A program made the position numbers and the translations under genes. Positions 21,001-29,939 of a stretch of DNA of 38,617 bases are shown piece after piece. Source of the DNA: Rodentolepis nana (Eukaryota > Platyhelminthes > Cestoda > Cyclophyllidea > Hymenolepididae); assembly GCA_900617975.1 (NCBI GenBank), contig UZAE01000097.1:1-38617 (forward strand), read 5' to 3'. Numbering within the stretch: position 1 is the stretch's first letter; each line of letters opens with the position of its first letter. Under the pieces are notes generated by a model. The model searched no databases. It saw only the letters and a list, made by a program, of their open reading frames with translations, and was not told where the DNA came from.

Positions 21001-24000
21001 CACTTTCATAGGTACACGATGGAACTGCCGAAGCATCTGAGCAGAGCTTTGTGGAGGGAAGAAGGGAGGCCAAAGTTCGACAGCAGGATTGCTGTGTTGA
21101 AGAGGCCCACAGCGTGCAAGGCTACCCGAGAGACCACCAGATCGAACAGCGTAGAATTCATCGTTGGAGATGTTAAAGGGATCCTTGGGAGGCAGGCCCG
21201 ATGCTGCAGCGGCTGCCGATGCCAAATCATTGTTTGCTGCATCCTCTCCTCCCTCACCAGTACCGTTAGCATCTTCAGTACCGCTGTCAGATTTGTTTTC
21301 GTTCCATTCACCTTCTGCCAACAAACCAACCTAGAGTAAAAGGAAATAGGGTCAGAATAAACTGACAGTCCTGGCATTTTCACGCTTCCACTTGCATTTG
21401 TCATCTAATCCTTGCTTTGATTGTAATGTTATGTAGTCACTTTGTTATAAACTGATTGGCTTCACAAGACAGTGTAAAGGGCTGGATTCCAACAATAACA
21501 AGAAATTACCTGAATAATAAGTTTGTTCAAAAGTAAGCCAACCAACGACCCTACAATTTATCGCCTATTGACAAATAGGCGAAGCTTAACAATAACCATT
21601 ATTCATTTTAGCCAGTACACCGGCTAGGTTATTAAAGCTGGAAGAGTTCACCTCCGTGATATTAGGGGCTTTGAAGTGAAGACTAGGGTTTTCTGACTTA
21701 TTATTCACTTAAAACTATGCGAAACAGAACCCCCTCGAAAGCAATTCAATTTTTACCTTAATTGGGATATAGACGTATTCAGTTTGTATCTGTTTTCCAG
21801 TTTTGGATAGTAGCATTTTAGTAGCTTTTTTCCTAGAAGAAGCAGAGGGGAGATCTCTAGAAAGTTCATGCAAACATTTTAATACGTCTCATGAATAATC
21901 ACCCAAAATTGAACAAAAAAATTGCACCCATTATAAACAATTTCATATTCTCAGCCAACGAATCAATTGGCTCAGCATAGAGACCTAGGATTAAAGCAAA
22001 TTTAAGGGAAAACATAAACAGACAATCAAATATTGAACAAAAATTAAAAACCTTGAGTTAGCACCACTGTTAGGAAAACTTTCATAAAATGCTAACATTC
22101 TAGGCCAAAATCTCCTTTATAAAAGGCTCATTAAATGACGGTTGACTGCAACAGCGCAGAAGTCTACAAAATTATTCCCCCTAAGTGAAGAAAGCACTTT
22201 AAAAGAGAAGCTCACGTTCTAACCCCCATTAATAAACACCATCTAACCCCCCGCAACAAAATAACATTAGATCTATTACTTAACTACCTATACATAATTA
22301 AGAGCATATACAGAAAAACAGTAGATAACTCGCCTTTCCAAGAATCCTCTTGACCTTTTCAGCTCCCTTCTCAGCTTTAGCAAGAGCTCCCGTGAGGGTC
22401 CCTCTTGTAGAAGCATACCCGAAGGTAACATGAAAGCTGGCTTTATTCACATGACTACCATCCTGTTGCCCATGCTGAGGTTTGTTCTTCTTCGCGGTAC
22501 TCTGTGCCATAGCCGCTTCAATTTCATCATCATTCTGCACTGCATCGAGAAGACAGTCTTCATCATTCTTATTAAGTGTCAACAGATGGGGCTTCATGAT
22601 GGCTTCACAGGCCAACTGTGGATCGTATATAATAGCATTTCCCCAGGAACCATCCCTAAGTGAGGGGTAAACATTCGCAGGGAAGATAGAGTAGAGGATA
22701 TTCGAAGTCGACGGGCTGTTGGATGTCGACATAGTAGTCGAAGGGCGGAGAGTAGACGGTGCTTGGCTAACCCCGCCTTCTGCATTCTGAAGTACTCCAC
22801 CAGTAATACCACTGGCTGTAGTGTGATGCGCAGTAGAAACCGCTGAAGCTGTAGCCGACTGCTGGCCGGAAATCACCTTACTACTGAGGACTCCTCGACA
22901 GATGCCCTGATAGGTGTCCATGAAGGAGGCCATTGTGCGACATTCAATCGACGGAACCCAGCCTGCGTCTGCAGCATTGCGAATTAGACTGGCGTGTTGC
23001 TTTTTAGCGTACTTCTGGGTATCGTAGATAATCTCCTTTTCCCATCGTGTGAGCTCATATGTATGGAAAATCTCATCATCATATGCTTTCTCTGCTACTT
23101 CCTTAATGCTCTTGAGAGAAACGTCGGGGAATTCAATTTTGTAGGGAAATTCAGGTAGCGCTGCTTTTAATTCTAAAATGAAGGGTTAAGAAGTGAGCCA
23201 GGATAAAGAGCAATCTAAATGAGGTTTTAAGGTTTGCGAATTCGAACTCATCATAATCAAAAAGTCGACAAATTATTTCCATTTGTGGCAAACTACGACT
23301 ATATCACAAGTAGTTTCCAAATTCACCGCAGTGATTCTAAAATAGAGGAATGCCACTCTGACTAATTGGAGGATCAATAACTTTTAAAGAACACAGTCAG
23401 TTTCGAAGTCTCCACGCATATTAGAAAAAGCGATCACGCCATCTGACCTGGGTGGATGGAAGGTGTTCTGAGGATACTCCAACGAGATACTCGCATTCCA
23501 CAATTGCCACAAACATGTTAAAGTGATCGATTAGACCACATTGTCATTAAGTCTACGCAACTCACTAGCAAATGCGAATTTATAACCTATGTACGGTGTC
23601 TTAAATTTAAGATGTGAAATTCACTAAAACTGCATTAAACATACTCGGAAAGCACTATCTCCCGCTTATATTTCTAGACAGTGCCTCAATAGACACTACT
23701 GATTGTTCTTTAACTGAGTAAAGTATAGTTTTAACAACTAAGGTAAACTCATAAGAGGGACATAAACAAGAGACACAAGGACCGCCATGATAAACCAAGA
23801 AGACACTTGGGAATCAAACTAGGTGCTTGATTTAACCATACACAATCAAGTTTCAACTTGCATAATTGATCTACAAGGAAGAGGATTTAGTCAATATCGA
23901 AGAGTATAAGTAATTTCTGTTGTGCTCATGCCACTTCATATTTCCATATTTTCTTTCCTTCGAAGTCTTGTAGGGTATATCATTGGTAGCACCTTTCACT

Positions 24001-24047
24001 AGTAAACCTTCTTTCTACTAAGACCCAAATTCGTCAGAAAATGTAGA

Positions 24048-24114
<67 letters not shown>

Positions 24115-27072
24115 TCATTATACAACTGCATACCTCCAAAACTAGGCAATTGCTTTTCGTCTTCAGAGCTCTCCAGAGGATGATCATTCTTCAGCCAGCC
24201 ATCCCACTTCTCGACATCCGCATCTCGGGGAACATTGTATAAATCGTACCAGAATTTCGCAATACCTTCTCTAAAGGAGCTGGAAAAAGAAGATAGAAAA
24301 AATTTTAAAAAGGAAGCAAGAACAGTAAGATGTGAACCGGCTAAAATCTTCATCTCAAGCTGCCCAATTACTAAAGCTATTTTACACAATTAGAAGTTGG
24401 GAGAGCATGCTGTGTAGAAAAAAATAGTTCATGGATGTGACTATCGGTGCGCGCTGTTATGCCAAAACTAAAGTTTTACACGCTGGTTGCCATCTCCTCT
24501 GCCTCGAAAATTCTTCTTGGTTATTTGCAGTCGGCCGAAGTATACGTGGTTCCACAAACCCCTTGGTCTTCTCAATAGGAAGATTATTGTGGAATTTCCG
24601 GCTTTGGAAGCTCATTCATTTCATGAGAGAACTTATAAACTTAGATGGGTTGGCCTTTCTTCAAGTAGCTTCATTGCAGTAATTAGAGCTAATGTAAAGT
24701 GATTGAATACACCTACTCGGCAATGGGACTGTGATTTGAGTTTATTCACCTCCAAATCATTGCCAACAAGCAAAATATAATAGACAGAGATGTAACTAAA
24801 TACTGTAGCTATGGTTTCACTTGTAAGATGGGTATGATGAAAGGTAAATTGCTTAATAAACAGACTTTATCAGTTTCAGTAACGTAAAATTTCTTTGGGT
24901 TTGAGAGAATGCGTCAGACTAACTTGCCGAAATTCGCGCATCGATTCTTCGTCGTGTTCTTTAATCTAAGTGCTAAGCTTTATGCAGTATACAGCTTTTA
25001 ACTTAATTATATATTGGACACATGTATTTATCTACTACATATTAAATTCTTATTCATTCTAATCAATTTTCAAATTTACAAAAATCTTGAGCCCTCTTTG
25101 TGTTCAATTCCAACATAACAATTGAACTACTGCCTCTAACTCTTCAGCGATGCCCTCATCTGATCTGAATTCGAGTAACACATATTCGTGGTATCAAACA
25201 AAACTAAAACGTCCCCTTGCTTAAATGAATGCTTCCATTTAGTCGTGGATTATCTATGCTATCCATGGCAAAAAATTTAACCAAGAACATTAAATCATCC
25301 CTTACAGAACTTTAGGTTTGCCTTTACACTCCAACCCGTTTGATTTTGTATCGTCTAAAACAGCACTTGTTTCAGTCGGCGTATCCCTATTGGTAGATTC
25401 GATCCCACCAATCGATTTTTTTGGGATCTTTTTCTCGCCCAACTCAGCATTGGCGCTAGGGTCGTTTGTGGGCCCATCGTTGGCTTTCTCGATTTCACCA
25501 AGGCGCTTGGAAAAGGCCACATGCCACCAGGAGCGATTTGAACCGGCTAGACAGTTCTCGTCGGGATCGGCGGATATTTGAAGAATTCGCATATCATCAT
25601 GCTTATCAGCCTCTTCGTATTGCTCCTTCTTGGTTGGGATTTCACCCAGATCCAAGAGATTATTGTATATCAAGTGAGGCCTATTATAAATAAAAATAAA
25701 AAAATACATGCGCTTGATGTTTTAATGTAGTTATATTGTTCAGTGAGTAATTATTGATTTATTTAAAAAAATTCAATTTTATAAATCAGTAAATCTAGAC
25801 GAACATTCATTGAAGTAGTTCAATGGGAAAATAACTTAGGATTTCAGGATTACCAAGAACTATGAAAAGAACACAGTTTTATAAAGATTGTATTGACTAA
25901 AAGGTTGTCTTAATTTAAAAAAAGTGAATGTGGAATACCTGCCATATCAAAAAACACAAAAGAGAAAATCGATTCATTAACAATATGACAAGCATCTTTG
26001 GATATCAACCTTGTGAACACAAATATAGCATATACGCATTTAAACCCAAGCAAAACCTATCCGCTCATGTCAAACTCTTAAAAAGGGTCCCACTTACCCT
26101 TCTGAGGTAGTTTCTTCAGTCGAAGCATACATAATAGCCGGAGAATCCGACGGTCCATTATCCAAGTACAACTCAGGCTCGCGTTTAAGATGATCGAATT
26201 TTTTGGGAGGAAAGGGTAGATTCATAATCCTACCCCACATAGGGGTTGTACTGGTAGAGTAATGGGGATAGAGTTTGGTTATATCCTCATTGGCATACTC
26301 AGGAGGCAGAAGATTTCCCAGTGGTGTGTTGAGACAACGTCGTTGAGTCATGAGATCGACATCTCCATTTAGCTCACTATTCACTGAGTGATTTCGCTGT
26401 AGCAAATAGCGCGGAGCAGGATGTAATGGAGGCGGCATAATCAAAGCAGAATTATCACTTGCTGACTGATTTTCAGCAACGTGATGGAGTTTCGGAGAAG
26501 GGGTGTTAGGACGTGGTCTAATAGGGGACGATGGTTCTGACTGCGATCTTGGAGGAGCAGTGAATAAGACTTTAACATAAGCGGGAGAAACAGGAGCACT
26601 AGACAGTTTTGTACCGCTTGAAATGAGGACTTTGGACTGCACACTTTGGGCTGATGTGCCAGTAGATTTGAGTAGTACTTCATCACTATCATAGTGGTCC
26701 TAAAAAATGAAAAAATAATTCTGAAAAAAAACTTACATCGTCATCGTTTCGAACCTCAACAGAATTTTCAACTTCGTGAAAAGATATCAATTCCGATTCA
26801 TTGTAATAATCCACTGGCTCGATAGATTGAAATGAATCAGAACAAATCTCACTGGTTTCAATTAAAACTGGCGAAGAATTACTTGAATCATCAGCCACAA
26901 GAGATATAACAGTAGCTTCAACCTCGTCCACATTTGCAGAATCAATATTATTAATGGAAGCGAGATCATCATCCCTGGCATACTCATCCTCTAATTTTCC
27001 GTACTTATCAACGTTTCCAAAAAGAAACAAACATGGCTTATAACAGGGACCAGATATATCTGTATCCTCCAT
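8566..27072 (-). CDS. TAF1: Transcription initiation factor TFIID subunit 1 (TAF1), 18 coding exons
   Basis: TFIID scaffold: binds TBP, TAF7 and promoter DNA and reads acetylated histones; nuclear. Exons (minus strand): 26737-27072, 26098-26699, 25306-25680, 24134-24279, 22334-23172, 21002-21330, 19901-20840, 18141-18457, 17053-17464, 15802-16378, 15296-15627, 13132-13425, 11779-12207, 10290-10534, 9294-9475, 9087-9220, 8790-9020, 8566-8748. All phases agree, giving 6,903 nt and 2,300 aa (human about 1,890, fly about 2,100). Domains: N-terminal FLFGN motif (about 16-20), DUF3591/HAT region (about 490-1290) with winged helix, zinc knuckle (about 1617-1635), two bromodomains (about 1826-1920, 1943-2045), acidic tail. 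The start ATG is the one immediately before the conserved N-terminus; an upstream in-frame extension to 27183 looks non-coding. Introns run from 37 to 1,870 nt. Exon 5 uses a GC donor; exons 14 and 17 have less certain donors. Confidence 0.93.
10641..10660 (+). repeat. (GA)10 microsatellite in TAF1 intron 13
   Basis: Ten perfect GA units, about 100 nt upstream of exon 14 in gene orientation, where the sense strand is a (TC)n pyrimidine tract. Confidence 0.9.
11273..11293 (+). repeat. G-quadruplex-like motif in TAF1 intron 13
   Basis: Consecutive GGG/GGGG tracts separated by single A. It lies on the TAF1 template strand. Confidence 0.7.
12663..12677 (+). repeat. Probable target-site duplication, left (degraded)
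   Basis: AGTGCCTAGCGACAT, partner of AGTGTCTCGGCAT at 12979-12991; the match is imperfect. Confidence 0.5.
12678..12978 (+). mobile_element. SINE-like element in TAF1 intron 12
   Basis: Near full-length, antisense to TAF1. It starts GGGGTACGCGATAGAC, carries GTGGTGCACTCTGG, the pyrimidine-rich block and the 3' block with GCTAATGATAACTAG, and ends in an ATAAATAAAC tail. About 150 nt from exon 12's donor. Imperfect flanking repeats suggest an older insertion than the copy at 7,956. Confidence 0.88.
14221..14245 (+). repeat. Poly-G run in TAF1 intron 11
   Basis: 25 bases of G with one T. The sense strand of the gene is C-rich here. Confidence 0.9.
14843..14865 (+). repeat. Second G-rich run in TAF1 intron 11
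   Basis: G6-A-G5-A-G10. Two such runs lie about 600 bp apart in the same 1.87-kb intron. Confidence 0.9.
15244..15262 (+). repeat. (TAA)n microsatellite next to exon 11 donor
   Basis: About six AAT/TAA units, some 35 nt inside TAF1 intron 11. Confidence 0.85.
15602..15823 (-). other. TAF1: TAF1 zinc knuckle (split by intron 10)
   Basis: Exon 10 ends in CGACGQTG and exon 11 begins HMRTNKEC, forming a C-x2-C-x4-H-x6-C knuckle like the human TAF1 CGACGAIGHMRTNKFC. In TAF1 this element contacts promoter DNA. The 174-nt intron splits the Gly codon just before the His. Confidence 0.92.
18990..19001 (+). repeat. Target-site duplication, left (SINE in TAF1 intron 7)
   Basis: GGAGTTACAGAT, exact copy at 19289-19300. 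Confidence 0.85.
19002..19288 (-). mobile_element. SINE-like element in TAF1 intron 7
   Basis: 287 bp, same strand as TAF1, bounded by perfect 12-bp duplications. Tail (T-rich on the plus strand) at 19002-19015; head with CGTATAAGTATACGCTGCCC at about 19245-19264. It lacks the GTGCACCACGTGG part of the head and carries a 10-G run at 19054-19063. Confidence 0.9.
19289..19300 (+). repeat. Target-site duplication, right
   Basis: Exact repeat of 18990-19001. Confidence 0.85.
20063..20245 (-). other. TAF1: TAF1 winged-helix domain
   Basis: Within exon 7: SKETPKRIKMEEIRSAFPYH, then STVRKRLKTCAEFKRTG and WWVLRPEYRMP. It aligns without gaps to the human TAF1 winged helix, which binds promoter DNA. 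Confidence 0.9.
22328..22334 (-). other. TAF1: GC-AG 5' splice site of TAF1 exon 5
   Basis: Exon 5 ends AAG at 22334 and the intron begins GCGAGT. Exon 6 starts in phase 0 at 21330. The join gives RILGK-VGLLAEG, matching the conserved RILLGK-TG of TAF1. The nearest GT (gttatc) breaks the frame, and an upstream AAG/GTCAAG would delete the conserved motif. Confidence 0.8.
24051..24112 (+). repeat. (GT)31 microsatellite in TAF1 intron 4
   Basis: 62 nt of perfect GT. In TAF1 orientation it is a (CA)n tract beginning about 21 nt after the exon 4 donor (GTATGC at 24133). Confidence 0.98.
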
Positions 27073-28193
27073 CACATATAAATGCAAAAACGAACAATGA
27101 TCCAAGGGTGAGAAAACTTCGAACCATGAGGCAAATGGAACAAACAGACAAAGTCCAAATATCAAACATTTCTTAATTGGCAACTATCAAAAGTTTGAAA
27201 AGCAAAATATTTTATATTTTAATTTTAATTTTTATGGTCAAAATATATTCGTTACAAGTAAAAGAGTTTTTACATGAAAAAATAATATCTGATATTTAAT
27301 CAATGAACAAACTAATTCTTTTTGAGGACAAAAAATAAATGCCTTTTTGGAAAACATTTTCAGAATAATAGTATGCAAAATTGTTAATATGTACCTTTCT
27401 AAACCCTTAAGCAACCGATTTTTTATGAGAATTGATATGCATTACGACGACAAAAAATTTAAAGGTAATATTTATCATTCGGAAAATATTAGCTTTTTAA
27501 TGTGCATTTATATCCATAATATTTAAATCTACTCTATATGTTTTAATGTATTAATGGGCAATTCATACATTTTTATAAAAAAGTTGCATAATAAGTTTTT
27601 ATACAAATTTATACATATGCAAACATTTTTCTAATTAGAAGCATATTTTGTGTGACAGACATTTTGTGAACAAATAATCTATGCTTAAAAGAGTGTTGAC
27701 AGAATAATTATTCTTTTTATCTTCCTGTATGCAAAGATGGTTCTTTAATTAAATTGTAAACAATTCCTTCATAAACTGAAATTTTATATAATTGCCATAA
27801 TCTCAAATGTTTGATTTATTCGTAAAGAGGAAAACAGTATAAAACTATTTCATTTATATAAGAAAGCGGTATATTCAACATAATCTATTCTAACTAAAAT
27901 AACATTCACAAATAATATTTTTAAACGTTTTATTAAATTGATATTTGTTATAGTAGATCTAGAAACTGGTTCCACTTTCGTTTTCGTCGAGTTTTATTAT
28001 TCCAAATTTTAATAACAACGAATAGTCTTCTTTATTATTCATTAGCTTAATTTGTCTTAAATGAGTTTAGTACAGCTTCATGACTTTTTACCTTGCCATT
28101 CTTCGTGCTCTATGTTGAATATGAACCATTAGATCAGTTATGCGAATTAAATTCTAGTGAAAATTATTGACATTATTTTTCTCTTTGTTGTAG
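27073..28193. promoter_or_regulatory. Divergent TAF1-MEAF6 intergenic region
   Basis: 1.12 kb of very AT-rich DNA between two opposite start codons. It must hold both promoters. No TATA box or other element stands out against the AT-rich background. Just before the MEAF6 ATG lies a strong 3' splice acceptor (see the 28157 entry). Confidence 0.6.
28157..28193 (+). other. Possible 37-nt 5'-UTR intron or trans-splice acceptor before MEAF6
   Basis: A pyrimidine tract and TTGTTGTAG abut the start ATG. A GTGAAA 37 nt upstream could be the donor of a micro-intron of the common size here. Spliced-leader trans-splicing, known in flatworms, is the alternative. Confidence 0.45.
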
Positions 28194-28798
28194 ATGCCCG
28201 AGAATACGGTAGCTAATGCTCGAGAAAAACTTGTCGAATTAATTCGGCAAAGACGATTTCTTGTTGTATGTTAGCAAGATAACTTAATTACCTGTCTGTC
28301 ATCATCCAGTAGTTAATGTCCCTTATTAATAGGAAAACCTGTCTAATTTGGAGCGTCAATTATATCAGTTTGAGGGTAATTATCTCGAAGAAACGGCGCC
28401 TTATGGTAACATCATCAAGGGATGGGATCGAAATTTGGTAACTGCCACCGGAAGTGCACTCAGTGCTGTGACTGCAGCAAATGGACATGGCGAGAAGCGC
28501 CCTCGTAGATACCGTGAATGTGATCGTATCTTCTCCCACTCCTCGGTCACGTGTACACTTTATAATGGAAATGGCTCTAGTATACGAAATAATTACGACC
28601 AAGACCAGCGTAAGCACCTACTTAGATGGCTTATTTACGTAGCATTCCCGCTTTAAGCACCTCTTGGTTTCAGGTGAAAATCCATTGACAAATGATGTCT
28701 ACAGCACGACTCAGCATTTCGAAGACAGAACTAGTGAAAACGATCCCAAAATCTACTCTACCGGTCCAAGCGCAAAAAAGAAGAGAAGACACCGGTGA
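28194..28798 (+). CDS. MEAF6: Chromatin modification-related protein MEAF6 (Eaf6 family), 3 exons
   Basis: Subunit shared by NuA4/TIP60, MOZ/MORF and HBO1 histone acetyltransferase complexes; nuclear. Exons 28194-28265, 28333-28609 and 28674-28798 join in phases 0 and 1 to 157 aa (human about 190). NLSNLERQLYQFEGNYLEE, PYGNIIKGWDRNL and the RIFSHSSVT block match human MEAF6 (LANLERQIYAFEGSYLED, YGNIIRGWDRYL, RLFSKSSVT). The N-terminus to about residue 45 should be a coiled coil, as in the family. The C-terminus ends in a basic KKKRRHR run, like the Lys/Arg-rich end of MEAF6 and probably a nuclear localisation signal. Introns are 67 and 64 nt. A Thr/Ala insertion follows GWDRNL. Confidence 0.93.
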
Positions 28799-28853
28799 AC
28801 TAGGTCCTCTTACTTCCCTGTACATAAACCTTCCGTCTTTAACTTCACCATAT

Positions 28854-28859
28854 AATAAA
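28854..28859 (+). terminator. Polyadenylation signal of MEAF6
   Basis: AATAAA 56 nt after the MEAF6 stop codon. Confidence 0.7.
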
Positions 28860-29939
28860 CCATTGAAGTATAAAATCCATCACAATTATATTAGCAAAAA
28901 TATTTTTAAGCTGTTGTACAGGGCACTGTGAAGCAATCATTAGGTGCTGCTGCAAACGTGGACCTCGGCTGCTGGGTTTGCGATAGGCTTTTGGCACTAA
29001 AAGAAGAAAATTTTTAACAAATTTCCATTTTCGCCAAAAAAATACGAGAACATGCAGCCTCAGGTTTTAAACGCTCATAGCATTTAGCCACAAAGAACAA
29101 CTTTCTCTAACAGTAGGACAATAATCAAGTGGCATTCTGAAACCCACAGTAATCTAGTGGTAAAATACCGTACACACACCAATTGAGAAGACGTCAAATT
29201 TATCGAATACATTAGTGGACGCATTTTTTTAGATCAGAATTAAGCAAAGTATCATCAGAAAGCACAATCGGAAAACCGACCTTAGAAAGTTGACATAATG
29301 AGATTACATCATAATTACTCAATTTTAAAGGTATAGATAAACACAGCCCACATTTAATTTGTGAATAATTAGGTAAGATAAAAACATACATGGACATAAA
29401 TGTCAATGCTGAGCAAAAATTACCTAGATGATAGTTGCCACAAAAAATTAATGCAAGTTAGCAAAACATTCTGAGATAAGCCGATATAAAGATTAGACAA
29501 CTGTAAAACCGACCAAAATAAAAAAAGGGTTAGCGAACGTAAAAAAATATATTCGAACGTCACGTCAAAACGATATACAAAAAGTTAAAGGGTACGATCC
29601 AGGGGCAAAATAAAAAAATTAAAAATCATAACAACTAAACTACACATCAAGCACCAAAATGTTCTTTAACGCATAGTATAACTTTAACTGCTTAAGTTAT
29701 CATCTTTCTTAAAATAAAACACAGAATTTAAACCAACCCTAATTGAAAGGGGAGGGCAAAGGGGAAAAACAAACCATGCTTAAATATTGCCATTTAAGTT
29801 TTATGGGATTATTAATAAAAAATTTACGGACGCACAACAAGATAAGGGTTATAAAGATGGGGAAAGAGGAAGAGTAAAAGAGGTGCAAGAAAAGCACACA
29901 CGCGCCAAAATCGATTACTAAATGCTATAAATTTATAAT
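28860..29939. other. Convergent 3' region between MEAF6 and the FET gene
   Basis: About 1.1 kb of AT-rich DNA expected to hold the FET 3' UTR. No AATAAA on the minus strand was spotted close to the FET stop; an ATTAAA variant lies near 29351-29357. No other coding signal. Confidence 0.5.

Larger units (their letters stand above)
18141..23172 (-). other. TAF1: TAF1 DUF3591 / acetyltransferase region (exons 5-8)
   Basis: Exon 5 opens the conserved core; exon 6 has DPFNISNDEFY and the AVELWPPFFPP and LRQFHR motifs; exon 7 has GGGDIFFMRNPQDLSG, SPFLGVIRPGG, ENNMFRAPVF and EVPGPNSKRAN; exon 8 has DEVRAAPWNTTRAF and ADPTGCGE. These match animal TAF1 in order. The region binds TAF7 and has reported acetyltransferase activity. 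Exon 5 also has a Ser/Thr/Ala-rich, low-similarity insertion of about 50 residues starting near 22,870. Confidence 0.92.

Noticed and set aside
19991..21339. Plus-strand frames of 60-106 codons opposite TAF1 exons 6 and 7
   Set aside because: Antisense shadows of strongly conserved TAF1 coding sequence.
24018..24242. Open frames made of alternating His-Thr or Cys-Val
   Set aside because: Translation of the (GT)31 microsatellite.
24431..24702. Plus-strand open frames of 71-83 codons in TAF1 intron 3
   Set aside because: No recognisable motif, no splice or promoter context; antisense chance frames.
27073..27183. In-frame N-terminal extension of TAF1 with a hydrophobic start (signal-peptide-like)
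   Set aside because: TAF1 is nuclear and the conserved N-terminus begins just after the ATG at 27072; the upstream frame looks like 5' UTR read by chance.
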